From an uncultured Alcaligenaceae bacterium (GTDB lineage Bacteria > Pseudomonadota > Gammaproteobacteria > Burkholderiales > Burkholderiaceae_B): a stretch of DNA of 54,646 nucleotides. Where the stretch lies: assembly GCA_937896225.1 (NCBI GenBank), contig CALBMZ010000091.1:1-54646 (forward strand), written 5' to 3'. The position numbers and the translations under genes are program-made. Position 1 is the stretch's first letter; each line of letters starts with the position of its first letter. A model generated the notes under the pieces. It ran no database searches. It was not told where the DNA came from and saw only the letters and a program-made list of their open reading frames with translations. Positions 45,423-54,244 of the stretch are shown here, in pieces.

Positions 45423-45805
45423 AAATTTTCCTAATTGTTAAGTTCAAAATTGAAGTGCAACACTAACTTTGAGGTACTGTTATTGAGGTACTGTGTTGCG
45501 ATGAATACCAAATGCAAACATTTTAACTGCGAAGAGCGAACAATTGTTTAGTTGAGCATGGCCATAATATTGGTGAAAAAGTTTTATTCAGCCTGACTCA
45601 TTGTTGCATCAAATCGATAAGAAAAATGAGCTCGTATGGGGGAGGATTGACGGTTAATAATTAAACATTTGGCTTAGGCCGAGCATGTGCTGTAGCACTC
45701 AGTATCATGTGAGGAAAGGTTATTATCGCAAGCCTAATAAACACTGAGCTAAGTTGGCTGCGACAGTTAAGCCTTATACCAAACTGAGCGATCATGATGA
45801 ATTAT
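45423..45805. other. Gene-poor spacer with a short direct repeat
   Basis: About 380 bases with no credible gene. The only structure I see is a direct repeat of TTGAGGTACTGT at 45469-45480 and 45483-45494, close to the VOC gene start, which could be a regulator site. The rest has short ORFs only and no clear hairpin. Confidence 0.5.
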
Positions 45806-46924
45806 CTATTTTGGCGTTAAGTCTTGAGTTACTAATTTGTTACTTAGCGGAATGTAAGTGATTTTATCGCCCGTGAAGTTTGTTTTCTTCAAGTCAAGTT
45901 TTTTAATGTTTAAGTCACCATACGTTCTGTAAAACGCGACGCGCTGATTCAAATCGTAAACTGTGACCCATTGGGTGTAGTCGTACTCAACTGAGGCCGG
46001 TTGACCGTTTTGAGCGGGTGTGCGACCGGCGACTGCCCCTTTAGGAATATCAACCGCATTTAAAATATGAAAAGCTAAGTTGATTGATTCATCAGTTGTT
46101 TTTGGTTGAAGGGCTGTATATGCTAATGCTGTAGCCCTGACAAAACGACTGGGTGGCGTGTAATCACCTGGTAAACCCATAAGGCCGCTGCCTTGACCGA
46201 TCGGATCAATTTGAACAGAACCCAGCTTAAAGCCATCAACATTGACGCTTGTTAAATTAGAATAATTTCTAAGATTGGTCATATGCCAGTCAAAGTTAGG
46301 TGAGTTTGTTAAAACGCCTAAAGGGTTGTCATGAATGTTTAATTCGCCATCGACATACTCGACTACGATTGAAGCGCCTTGCGCATCACGAATAGACCAG
46401 TGCAAGGGTTGATCGCCAAGTTGTGGTACGGCTGCTGTGAAAACATTCACTGAAGGTAAGGCTTCGCGAACTTCTGCTACCGTTTTAAATGAGCTTAAAA
46501 CCCAATTGACTAAGTTGAGGTTGTCAACGGATTGGTTGGCCTTAGGGTCAAACGCAGGGTATTTCACAAAGCCAGGTATGAACAGAGCATTAGCTGATAG
46601 GCCAGCTTCGTTAATGCCATCAGTTGAAATGTCAAAACCAAGTGTGCTCAAGCCCACGAAACCGACCTTAGCTTTAAATGTTTTAAGCACTTTAAAGTCT
46701 GGTGAGCGAATGGCGAGTTCATAGCCTACCGGCACAACCATCAGCTTGCTGTCAAGGTTAATGCCAAACTCCATTGACCGCCCGGTTATCCATGAACCAT
46801 CTTGGGCTTGAATTCTAAAGGTTGTGCAAGCTAAAACAGGAGCAGCGCTGGCGCTTAAAAGAAAAACGAAACACATTAACTTAGCCGTCAAGCGTTTAAA
46901 AGAGGAGGTGGCGGTTATTTTCAT
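45806..46924 (-). CDS. Secreted linear amide C-N hydrolase (choloylglycine hydrolase family)
   Basis: A 372-residue Ntn hydrolase. A signal peptide of about 32 residues ends APVLA, and the next residue is C33 in CTTFRIQAQDGSWITGRSMEF. In this family the N-terminal cysteine exposed by cleavage is the nucleophile, and R and D residues nearby (GRSMEFG) are conserved. It resembles penicillin V acylase/bile salt hydrolase relatives, which in gram-negative bacteria can cleave acyl-homoserine lactones. The ATG at 46924 has AAAGG upstream; a longer start would not give a normal signal peptide. Substrate unknown. Confidence 0.88.
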   Translation of the reverse strand: MKITATSSFKRLTAKLMCFVFLLSASAAPVLACTTFRIQAQDGSWITGRSMEFGINLDSKLMVVPVGYELAIRSPDFKVLKTFKAKVGFVGLSTLGFDISTDGINEAGLSANALFIPGFVKYPAFDPKANQSVDNLNLVNWVLSSFKTVAEVREALPSVNVFTAAVPQLGDQPLHWSIRDAQGASIVVEYVDGELNIHDNPLGVLTNSPNFDWHMTNLRNYSNLTSVNVDGFKLGSVQIDPIGQGSGLMGLPGDYTPPSRFVRATALAYTALQPKTTDESINLAFHILNAVDIPKGAVAGRTPAQNGQPASVEYDYTQWVTVYDLNQRVAFYRTYGDLNIKKLDLKKTNFTGDKITYIPLSNKLVTQDLTPK

Positions 46925-47090
46925 GTGAGAAGCCTTTTGACATGCGGGGTTTAACATACGATATTCAGGCATTACGTTGAATCTGTTTAAAAAACTCTAA
47001 CATATGCGTGATATTTATTCAGATTTTTTTGCTAATGTCTGCATAACATCATGGTCATCTTAGTTTGTGAGGCGTTATGCGCATAAGCTG

Positions 47091-47122
47091 TTTGTATGTT
47101 TGTATGTTTGTATGTTTATATG
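47091..47122. repeat. 8-bp tandem repeat upstream of the DCC gene
   Basis: Three perfect copies of TTTGTATG (47091-47114) and a fourth variant TTTATATG sit 24 bases upstream of the DCC-family start, in the promoter zone. Copy number changes would alter promoter or leader spacing. Confidence 0.8.
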
Positions 47123-47145
47123 CCTAATTTACGTTTTTTAATAAT

Positions 47146-47532
47146 ATGAAAAATAAAACCAATCCTGATCTTAAATCATCTTGTGAAAATTTAACGGTTA
47201 TGTACGATGGTGCTTGTCCACTGTGTCGTCGAGAAATCGGTATTTATCAGTCACTTTCACCACTCGAGCCAGTCAGTTGGTTAGATGTCAGTGCAAAAAA
47301 TGAAAATATGAGTCCTGAAGAACAAGCACGTTTTATGGCGCGATTTCATGTTCGAACAAAAGATGGGCACTTATTGAGTGGGGCAGCAGCATTTGTCGCC
47401 CTATGGCTTACCATGCCGGGCTGGCGATGGCTTGGGCGTTTCGGTCAATTGCCTGGTATGACTGAACTTATGGAAGTTTTTTACAATGGTTTTTTGCGAA
47501 TTAGACCTTCTATACAAAAGCTCTTTAAATAA
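47146..47532 (+). CDS. DCC family thiol-disulfide oxidoreductase-like protein (DUF393)
   Basis: A 128-residue protein with the DGACPLC motif at residues 25-31 (a C-x-x-C pair), matching the DCC family named for the motif DxxCxxC. It has a thioredoxin-like helical layout and the stretch SGAAAFVALWLTMPGWRWLG near 84-103. Members are thought to act as thiol-disulfide oxidoreductases, although few are characterised. The 24 bases from the repeat array to the ATG contain no strong ribosome-binding site. Confidence 0.85.
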   Translation: MKNKTNPDLKSSCENLTVMYDGACPLCRREIGIYQSLSPLEPVSWLDVSAKNENMSPEEQARFMARFHVRTKDGHLLSGAAAFVALWLTMPGWRWLGRFGQLPGMTELMEVFYNGFLRIRPSIQKLFK

Positions 47533-47575
47533 TCTTTTATACAATTAACAGAACGCATTTAATCTAATTCTTAAT

Positions 47576-47959
47576 ATGAATAGCCCAGCCACAATTGAGT
47601 TAAAAAATTTCAAAATAAATACCCAGATCGGGTTATTTGGTTTGGGTGAAATTGCCCCCAAAGAACATCTGCTTGATCTCACGCTTTCGATTGACCCGAA
47701 GTATGTATTGATTGAGCAAGATGGCATGCAACACGTATTCGACTATGACCCTCTTATTGCTGATATTGAGCGCTTGGCAAGCGACTGCCATTATGAAACA
47801 CAGGAACGTTTGTTAACTTGTATTGCACAAGCGTGCGCGAGTTACGATCAAATTAATTCTGTAGAAATTTTCCTCCGTAAAAGCCCATTAAAAAATGGCT
47901 CTGGCTCTTTAGGCTTACGCATCATGCTCGATAAACAGGTACTAAATAAAAAATCGTAA
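47576..47959 (+). CDS. Dihydroneopterin aldolase family protein (FolB-like)
   Basis: A 127-residue protein of the FolB/dihydroneopterin aldolase type, which in folate synthesis splits dihydroneopterin to hydroxymethyldihydropterin and glycolaldehyde. The opening IELKNFKINTQIGLFGLGEIAPK is typical, with a helix near residues 80-95 (ETQERLLTCIAQAC) and FLRKSPLK near the end. The conserved glutamate and lysine positions look plausible. It sits alone, without other folate genes, 43 bases after the DCC gene. Confidence 0.8.
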   Translation: MNSPATIELKNFKINTQIGLFGLGEIAPKEHLLDLTLSIDPKYVLIEQDGMQHVFDYDPLIADIERLASDCHYETQERLLTCIAQACASYDQINSVEIFLRKSPLKNGSGSLGLRIMLDKQVLNKKS

Positions 47960-48091
47960 TCACTTGAGCATCATAAACAATGAACTAAACACACAAAATC
48001 GTTTGGAGTCACTCCCACCGTGCTTTCGTTGTTTCAGGTGAAAACGCTTAGGCTCAAGGTCGATCAGTCAGCGCAATGTTAAGGGGTTGTT

Positions 48092-48547
48092 CTAATCTAG
48101 CGTATGGCCTTTGATGGGTGGACGCAATACATTTGATCTGCCATCAATAAAGATGCGTTTGCGATAAACTTTTTTGTTCAAGCATTTTTTTGATATGCCT
48201 CTAATGAGCGGCAGCAGGTGGTTTTTGTTTTGGCTGACAAGAACCGTTACGATTGCTGCGTTTCCATCAATGACTTGAGTGGGTAACGCTGTCTGATTTT
48301 CTGACAACCACAAATCTGCGTCGTGTTCATCTACAAAAATCCAGCCGCTGTAAGCAACAATTTTCCCGTCTTTAACAACAGCAACATTGTTTTTCAATAG
48401 TAACTGCTCGTAAAGTCTTTCTACCATAAGACCAAATGAAAAAGCATTGAACGGTGGAAACCGCGAAACAAGCCAAACGACAGACATTAAATTTCTATCA
48501 TTTAACTCACAGGTCACAACGTTTGGTGGTGATATTTTCAAAATCAT
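48092..48547 (-). CDS. Small protein resembling toxin-activating lysine acyltransferases (HlyC-like)
   Basis: A 151-residue protein at the end of the carotenoid/retinal operon. Its start (48547) overlaps the MFS stop as ATGA, and a longer frame upstream would lie inside the MFS gene. The order of segments agrees with HlyC (PF02794): MSVVWLVSRFPP near 21-32, then VAVVKDGKIVAYSGWIFVDEHDAD (55-78), then the strand AAIVTVLVSQ, and LIRGISKKCLNKKVYRKR. HlyC uses a histidine after the WL...SP motif; here that place holds F33/N34, and no histidine lies within it. An acidic residue (D94) precedes the third segment as in HlyC. If the fold is right, it is a catalytically altered relative with an unknown task. 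Confidence 0.55.
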   Translation of the reverse strand: MILKISPPNVVTCELNDRNLMSVVWLVSRFPPFNAFSFGLMVERLYEQLLLKNNVAVVKDGKIVAYSGWIFVDEHDADLWLSENQTALPTQVIDGNAAIVTVLVSQNKNHLLPLIRGISKKCLNKKVYRKRIFIDGRSNVLRPPIKGHTLD

Positions 48548-49770
48548 TTCAGGCCATTCGCAATTGACTTGGCTTCGGGTAGCAGACGCAAATATAGCAT
48601 CGCCATGACGCCAATCGCAGGGCCGGGTAACAATATTAAAAATACCCATTGCCAACTATGCCAGTATGCAGCCGCGAGCGGCAATATCCAAATCGTCACC
48701 ACAGTTAGCATAAAACCCAAACCCAATTGCATCGTTAACGCCGTACCGATATACATTGGGTCGCCAAGCTCCGTTACCATAGCTGAAAACTGAGCCGAAT
48801 CGGCAACGACGGTAAAACCCCAAATTAAACTGACTGCGATCAGTAACCATAATGGCCCGTCAAATAAAAAGCCAGCCAACACGGCGCACGACCCCGATAT
48901 ACCCATCATGATACTGGTTGTGGCGGTTCGACCCAATCGATCACCCATTAAGCCCCCAGCAATGCAACCGATTGCACCGATAGCAATCACTGCAAACGTG
49001 AGCCACGAAGCGGCACTTGCCCCACCAATATGCTGCGCGGCAAGCGACATATGTGCAAACGTTAAGAACCAAGCCCACATGGCGTACAGTTCCCACATGT
49101 GACCAAAGTAGCCTATGCTCGCAAGCACGACGCCTCGGTTTTGAAAGACTTGTCGAATACGCCCTAGGTTAAAGGGTGCACGTGGAAAGGGAAAGGGCCC
49201 CTCATGAATAAATGTCCAGACAAGTAAACCGCCCAAAGCAGTTGCGACAGAGGTTGCGATGATAACAAGTTGCCACTGCAAGCCACCTACGGCATTGACG
49301 AAATGAGGTAATGCCGAACCCAGTGTCAGCGCACCAATTAATACACCTAAAGCCAACCCACGCCCGCGTGTAAACCACGTGGCAATGAGTTTCAAAGCAG
49401 GGGGGTAAACCAAAGCTAAAAATACCCCCGTTAAAATACGCAAACAAATGGCACTCCACACGCCATCCGATAAAAGGATGCCAGCGTTGGCTAATGCCGA
49501 TCCTGTTGCACCATAGATCATGAGTTTTTTGCTAGAAATCAAATCCGAAAGCCCAAATACACTTGAGCCTACAGCGCCCAACACAAAACCGACTTGCACG
49601 CCAATCGTGAGCCAGGCTGAGAGCGTGGGGGTTAAACCCCATAGTTCTTTTAATTGAGAGATAACCGCGGTTGCTGAAAACCAAGTGGTCATTGAAAGCA
49701 ATAGGCAGAACGCTAGCAGACTAAGTACACTCCAGCGAGCCTTTGGCTGAGTGTTGAGGTCAGGTGACAT
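48544..49770 (-). CDS. MFS transporter, uncharacterised, in the retinal gene cluster
   Basis: A 408-residue permease with twelve likely membrane segments and MFS hallmarks, including RILTGVFLALVYPPALKLIATWF in the N half and GGLMGDRLGRTATTSIMMG in the loop between segments 8 and 9. It most resembles the broad NNP/nitrate-type branch of MFS but substrate cannot be told. The ATG at 49770 is four bases after the blh stop (49775-49777); a TTG start at 49806 would overlap blh and is less likely. It overlaps the following HlyC-like gene by ATGA. Confidence 0.85.
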   Translation of the reverse strand: MSPDLNTQPKARWSVLSLLAFCLLLSMTTWFSATAVISQLKELWGLTPTLSAWLTIGVQVGFVLGAVGSSVFGLSDLISSKKLMIYGATGSALANAGILLSDGVWSAICLRILTGVFLALVYPPALKLIATWFTRGRGLALGVLIGALTLGSALPHFVNAVGGLQWQLVIIATSVATALGGLLVWTFIHEGPFPFPRAPFNLGRIRQVFQNRGVVLASIGYFGHMWELYAMWAWFLTFAHMSLAAQHIGGASAASWLTFAVIAIGAIGCIAGGLMGDRLGRTATTSIMMGISGSCAVLAGFLFDGPLWLLIAVSLIWGFTVVADSAQFSAMVTELGDPMYIGTALTMQLGLGFMLTVVTIWILPLAAAYWHSWQWVFLILLPGPAIGVMAMLYLRLLPEAKSIANGLK

Positions 49771-49774
49771 ACCG

Positions 49775-50674
49775 TTAGTGTTTAACCCGAAAATCTGACA
49801 CCGCAAGCAGCATCATGTGAGGCACGGTAACGGCTGCAAGCCCGATAAAGACCAATCTTAAAATCATAGAATCGACTGGTAAATCTGACCATAAAAAATA
49901 AAGGGCGGCCATAAGTATTAAGGTGAATACTGTGTAAATCAGTGCCATACGTAACAAGCGTGTGTGCTCTTTGGGGTTTGCATATCGAAACAAACCTGCC
50001 AAATGACGCGGACTGTGTAACAAGCAAAAGTACAAAGCAAAGTAAACAAGTGGTGAAGCCACGTAAGCCAGTATTAACAACCCTGCATATTCAAATGCCG
50101 ATAACCACTGCCTCTGAACACTCGTGATAGAAATCAGTAACACCATGGCACTTGCGATTGCCCAAGCAGGCATGGCCAACTCATAGGCCAGTACACCACC
50201 GCCAGTACCTGACAACTGTGTAAAGATGAATGCCACGTTTTCGGTATGAAAGGCAATGGGCATTAATATCAACAGCATTCCAACGCAAAGCCTTAACAAG
50301 CGGTTCATATCGAATGCCCAGTCACCAGAAAAATGCCAGGCACTTATCGCTAAAAAAACCATTAAGCTTGCGACGGGTAGCCACACCCAGGTTAAGACGA
50401 CTAGGGCAGCTATGAGCAGGTAAACCAAATTGAACAGTACTGCTTGTTGGGGTGTTTGGCTTAAGCCCACACGCTCAGCTACCCAAGGGTCAAGCGCCCC
50501 ATGTGGCAAGCCTAAAAAAATCACTAGAACAGCTAAACCATAAATTTGCACAGTAGGTGAAATCAAATCGGGCAATAGCATCCACAACACAGCCACTGAA
50601 AAAGCCACGATCGGGAAAATCAAGCGTTCGATCTTGGAAGGGGTTGGCTGTGACGAGGTTGTGTTTTGCATCAT
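49775..50674 (-). CDS. blh: Brp/Blh family beta-carotene 15,15'-dioxygenase
   Basis: Blh cleaves beta-carotene to two retinal molecules in the inner membrane. The 299-residue protein has eight or so membrane segments and the family motif GLPHGALDPWVAERVG near residues 55-70, with the first iron-ligand histidine, plus ISAWHFSGDWAFD near 110-122 and LLHSPRHLAGLFRY near 218-231, which supply the others. It is translationally linked to crtY (ATGA overlap). Blh next to carotenoid genes is the standard sign of a rhodopsin-using bacterium. Confidence 0.93.
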   Translation of the reverse strand: MMQNTTSSQPTPSKIERLIFPIVAFSVAVLWMLLPDLISPTVQIYGLAVLVIFLGLPHGALDPWVAERVGLSQTPQQAVLFNLVYLLIAALVVLTWVWLPVASLMVFLAISAWHFSGDWAFDMNRLLRLCVGMLLILMPIAFHTENVAFIFTQLSGTGGGVLAYELAMPAWAIASAMVLLISITSVQRQWLSAFEYAGLLILAYVASPLVYFALYFCLLHSPRHLAGLFRYANPKEHTRLLRMALIYTVFTLILMAALYFLWSDLPVDSMILRLVFIGLAAVTVPHMMLLAVSDFRVKH

Positions 50675-51825
50675 AGAGCGTAGCGTTGACGCGCAAGTAG
50701 TGCTTTGATGAAAGGTATTTTAGGTACATGGGCGATGATGTGTAAACAATCAAGTAAAGAAGCTTGGTCGTTCATAAAGCGAATAAATCGATCAGGTTTG
50801 GTTTGGCTCAGCAGGTTGTCAAATAGAACGGGGGCGAGGGCGGAGTCTTTTTGAAGAGCCTGTAAAAAAATCTGGTCCATTTGCTGCATTAAAAACCCCG
50901 ATACGGTTTGAGGCAAAAGCGTACCGTTATCAACGTACTGTTTGGCACACAACTCAGCCCAGCGTTGAATGCGTAAAAAACCATACCCCGATGAAGGTCG
51001 CAGGGCACCACCTGCCATACCGGCTCGTATGGGCTGGGGTGAAGTTGAAGGTGCCCCATTGGGTAAACCCATAGGCAGGTTGCCATATTCAGTACGAACG
51101 ATGTGTGCATGAGCCCAGCCGCGCTTGTGTAGCAATTTATCAAGTTCAATCTGAAGGTCTGCTTGGGTGGGGCGAGTTTTTGCAAAAACAGTCACCTCAA
51201 CCAACAGCTGTTGCGCACTAAGCGGCAGCAGATAGGTAAAACAAAACTCACCGTCGAGCAGTCGCATATCGGTCATTAGCTCAACTTGAGTCACATCAAT
51301 ATCGGTAGGTTGATCAAATAGAATTTCAACTCCCAGAAAACTTTGTATGAGCGTTGACTGCTGAACCAAGCTTGAGGGCGGGGGCCGTGTATCAATAACC
51401 TGTTGCGCCATGAAGGTGGTTGAGTTCGTGGCAACCCGCCAACCTGCTGGCTCTAAATAAACCTCTTGAACAGTTTGTCCCAGCGCTAAATTTATGGCTG
51501 AACAGCCTTGAATGGCTAACTGACTTTTTTGGTAGAAATCGCCTGAACGAATATACTGATACAGAAAATCAACGTGACTTTTAAACTGCTTAAGCTGGTT
51601 GTGTTGACCAAACGACCATTGCGGCCATGCACAACTGACCCAATCTGTTAACGCGTGTTGAGCGGGTGCCCAAAAGCACCAGCTTCTATCGTCTTGGTAC
51701 GTTGTTCTGGGTTCAATGATGACAACTGATTGCTTAACATCGTGCTTAGCAAGCTCTCGGGCCAGTGATAAGCCAGCACAGCCACCACCTAGAATCGCTA
51801 AATCAACCTGTTTAATCAAACTCAT
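50671..51825 (-). CDS. crtY: Lycopene beta-cyclase CrtY
   Basis: CrtY turns lycopene into beta-carotene. The 384-residue protein starts with the dinucleotide-binding LAILGGGCAGLSLARELA near residues 9-26, followed by the family motif DDRSWCFW near 46-53. It has FCFTYLLPLSAQQLLVE near 195-211 and the C-terminal RPSSGYGFLRIQRWAE near 276-291. The start overlaps the crtB stop (ATGA), and the end overlaps blh. Confidence 0.95.
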   Translation of the reverse strand: MSLIKQVDLAILGGGCAGLSLARELAKHDVKQSVVIIEPRTTYQDDRSWCFWAPAQHALTDWVSCAWPQWSFGQHNQLKQFKSHVDFLYQYIRSGDFYQKSQLAIQGCSAINLALGQTVQEVYLEPAGWRVATNSTTFMAQQVIDTRPPPSSLVQQSTLIQSFLGVEILFDQPTDIDVTQVELMTDMRLLDGEFCFTYLLPLSAQQLLVEVTVFAKTRPTQADLQIELDKLLHKRGWAHAHIVRTEYGNLPMGLPNGAPSTSPQPIRAGMAGGALRPSSGYGFLRIQRWAELCAKQYVDNGTLLPQTVSGFLMQQMDQIFLQALQKDSALAPVLFDNLLSQTKPDRFIRFMNDQASLLDCLHIIAHVPKIPFIKALLARQRYAL

Positions 51826-52748
51826 ACATTGGTCGTTTTTTGAACACCAAAGCAGTTTTGTAATGCTTGATGAAGCGCAGGGTCATGCTCGACAGACTTC
51901 CGCTTTGATAAAAATCTCCATGCATGGTTTGTGAGCGCTTTAGTCGCACATAAGACTTTGTGTGAATGTGGAACGACAGCACGTTGCTTCCAAGAGGCAT
52001 AGCCTGAATCGGCTACCACTTCACCAATTTCACGGTACACCATAGCCGCAACAACAATACCGTAGCGTGCACCCCATGGTAAATAACGCACGCCGGCTAG
52101 ACCACTTTGATAGTACACATCAGCCAGTTTTAAAATGCGTTGAGTTGCTTGCTGCAGTGTTTTTTGTTGATCTGAGTTAGGGTCGATGATGTCAGTTGCA
52201 GACAAGTCACCTAACCAGCTAGCCGGCAGGTAAACACGTCCTTTAGCGGCGTCTTCTCCTACATCGCGGGCAATATTTGTCAATTGCATGGCAATACCGA
52301 GGTCAATCGCAAAAGGCCAAGCTTGCGTGTCACGCACATCTAATATAAAACACATCATCAAACCGACTGTGCCAGCTACTTCGTATGCATAATGAAGCAA
52401 TTCAGCCTCTTCTTTTATGCTACGGGGTAACAAGTCTGACTGAACACCTGTAATAAGTGACATCACCGGTTCTTCGGGCATTGATAGAGATTGCATCAAA
52501 GCAATCATTTTTGATACACAAGGCTGTGTTGAGTGTCCTTCTTTCAAGGAAACCTTAAGAATATTGATGTCTTGTGATGCACGCAACGGATCAGTACTTT
52601 CATCTACCAAATCGTCGACATAACGACAAAAAGCGTATAAGCGTGAAGCTCTAATGCGGTATGTTGGGCCCAGTAGCCTGCTTGCGAAGTAAAAACTTCT
52701 GCCGTTAGACTTTAAAACTGCGATGGCTTGATCATCAGTTAGGGGCAT
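51822..52748 (-). CDS. crtB: Phytoene synthase CrtB
   Basis: CrtB condenses two geranylgeranyl diphosphates to phytoene. The 308-residue protein has the first aspartate-rich motif CRYVDDLVDES near residues 41-51 and the second, IARDVGEDAAKGRVYLP near 159-175. SFYFASRLL near the N terminus is another signature. It is eleven bases after crtI and overlaps crtY by ATGA. Confidence 0.96.
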   Translation of the reverse strand: MPLTDDQAIAVLKSNGRSFYFASRLLGPTYRIRASRLYAFCRYVDDLVDESTDPLRASQDINILKVSLKEGHSTQPCVSKMIALMQSLSMPEEPVMSLITGVQSDLLPRSIKEEAELLHYAYEVAGTVGLMMCFILDVRDTQAWPFAIDLGIAMQLTNIARDVGEDAAKGRVYLPASWLGDLSATDIIDPNSDQQKTLQQATQRILKLADVYYQSGLAGVRYLPWGARYGIVVAAMVYREIGEVVADSGYASWKQRAVVPHSHKVLCATKALTNHAWRFLSKRKSVEHDPALHQALQNCFGVQKTTNV

Positions 52749-52759
52749 TAGTGTTCAAT

Positions 52760-54244
52760 TTAGGAGCATGCAGGAAGTAGGCGATCAACTACCTTAGCAG
52801 ACGACAACACGCCGGGTAGCCCAGCACCAGGGTGGGTGCCAGCACCGACTAAAAATAGATTGGCAGGCCCTTCACCCCGATTGTGGAAGCGGAACCAAGC
52901 CGATTGGCTAAATAATGGTGACACTGAAAAACCAGCTCCATCTGGCGACAGATAGCGGTCTTCGAAATCAACTGGCGTCATATAAAACTGGCTCACAATC
53001 GTTTGGCGCAAACCAGGCAGTGTCGTTTTATCTAGCGCGTCAATCACACGCTCGGCTAAGTCTGGGCCAGATTTGTTCCAGTCAACATTACCTTGCAGGT
53101 TGGGTACCGGAACTAACGCATAAAAACTGTCACAGTTAGGCGGCGCAAAACTGGCGTCAGTCGCCGTGGGACGATGCAAGTAAATTGAAAAGTCATCAGC
53201 CAGTATTTTGCGATTAAAAATATCGTTTAAAAGCTCTCTGTAGCGAGGTCCCATCCATATGGTGTGATGCGCAACATCAGTGTATTGGCGGGTAGTGCCA
53301 AAAAATAGCACAAATAGCCCCATTGATTTTTTCCAACGATTGGCTTTAATTCGAGCCGACCACTTGACGCTTTCTTCAGGCAGCAGTTTGTTGTAGAGAT
53401 GTACAGGGTCAACATTTGAAATCACCCAGTCAGCAGGTAGTGTTTCTTGATGACCATTAGCGGTCTCAATATTGACGTTTTGAATGCGGCCGGCTTGATT
53501 CGACAAAGAAATAACCGTTGTATTGAGTCTGATTTCAATGCCTTCTTCAACCATTAATTTTTCGAAGGCATCAACTAATGCACCGGTGCCACCCATCGCG
53601 AAATGCACACCGTGGGCTTGTTCTAAAAAGTGAATCAGACCGTAAATACTGGTGGTATCAAACGGGTTGCCGCCCACCAATAAGGGTTGTATTGAAAAAG
53701 CTTGGCGTAAATGATCGCTTTTTAGAAAGCGACACACCATTTGCCAAACCGTTTGCCAAGCCCTTAGTTTGGTTAGGTGAGGTATTTGAGCCAACATGAA
53801 GGTGATGCTATCGAACGGACGGTCTGATAGTTTGGTAAAACCAATGTTGTACATTTTGCGCGAGTGTGCCAACAACCGTTGGTAACCCTCGACATCGTCT
53901 GGGTTGATACGTTTAATTTCAGCCAAAGTGTCTTCTAACGTACCTCCATAATCAAAATGGTTTCCATCAGAAAACTCAAAACGATACCAAGGCTTAAGGG
54001 GTACCAGCGTTACGTAGTCTTTAATTGACTTATTAAAGAGCCCAAATAATTCATCAAATAAAAAGGGTGCCGTCAAAACAGTTGGGCCCGCATCGTGTTT
54101 AAAGCCATCACGCTCAAATACTTGTGCTCTGCCCCCTAGACGAGGACAACGATCGACTAGGGTGACCGTGTGACCTTTAGCGCGCGCTCGAAGCGCTGCA
54201 GCCATGCCACCGAAACCACCCCCTAAAACAATCACTTGGCTCAT
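52760..54244 (-). CDS. crtI: Phytoene desaturase CrtI
   Basis: CrtI desaturates phytoene in four steps to lycopene with FAD. The 494-residue protein starts with VIVLGGGFGGMAAALRARAKG (residues 4-24), has RLGGRAQVFERDGFKHDAGPT near 35-55 and the C-terminal GAGTHPGAGLPGVLSSAKVV near 467-486. All parts are intact. Its start overlaps the crtE stop (ATGA). Confidence 0.96.
   Translation of the reverse strand: MSQVIVLGGGFGGMAAALRARAKGHTVTLVDRCPRLGGRAQVFERDGFKHDAGPTVLTAPFLFDELFGLFNKSIKDYVTLVPLKPWYRFEFSDGNHFDYGGTLEDTLAEIKRINPDDVEGYQRLLAHSRKMYNIGFTKLSDRPFDSITFMLAQIPHLTKLRAWQTVWQMVCRFLKSDHLRQAFSIQPLLVGGNPFDTTSIYGLIHFLEQAHGVHFAMGGTGALVDAFEKLMVEEGIEIRLNTTVISLSNQAGRIQNVNIETANGHQETLPADWVISNVDPVHLYNKLLPEESVKWSARIKANRWKKSMGLFVLFFGTTRQYTDVAHHTIWMGPRYRELLNDIFNRKILADDFSIYLHRPTATDASFAPPNCDSFYALVPVPNLQGNVDWNKSGPDLAERVIDALDKTTLPGLRQTIVSQFYMTPVDFEDRYLSPDGAGFSVSPLFSQSAWFRFHNRGEGPANLFLVGAGTHPGAGLPGVLSSAKVVDRLLPACS

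Noticed and set aside
47091-47122. The TTTGTATG repeats as a CRISPR array
   Set aside because: Units are 8 bases and directly adjacent, with no spacers and no cas genes nearby.
48092-48655. A longer start for the HlyC-like gene at 48655
   Set aside because: The added 36 residues lie inside the MFS gene. The ATG at 48547 gives the ATGA junction used throughout this operon.
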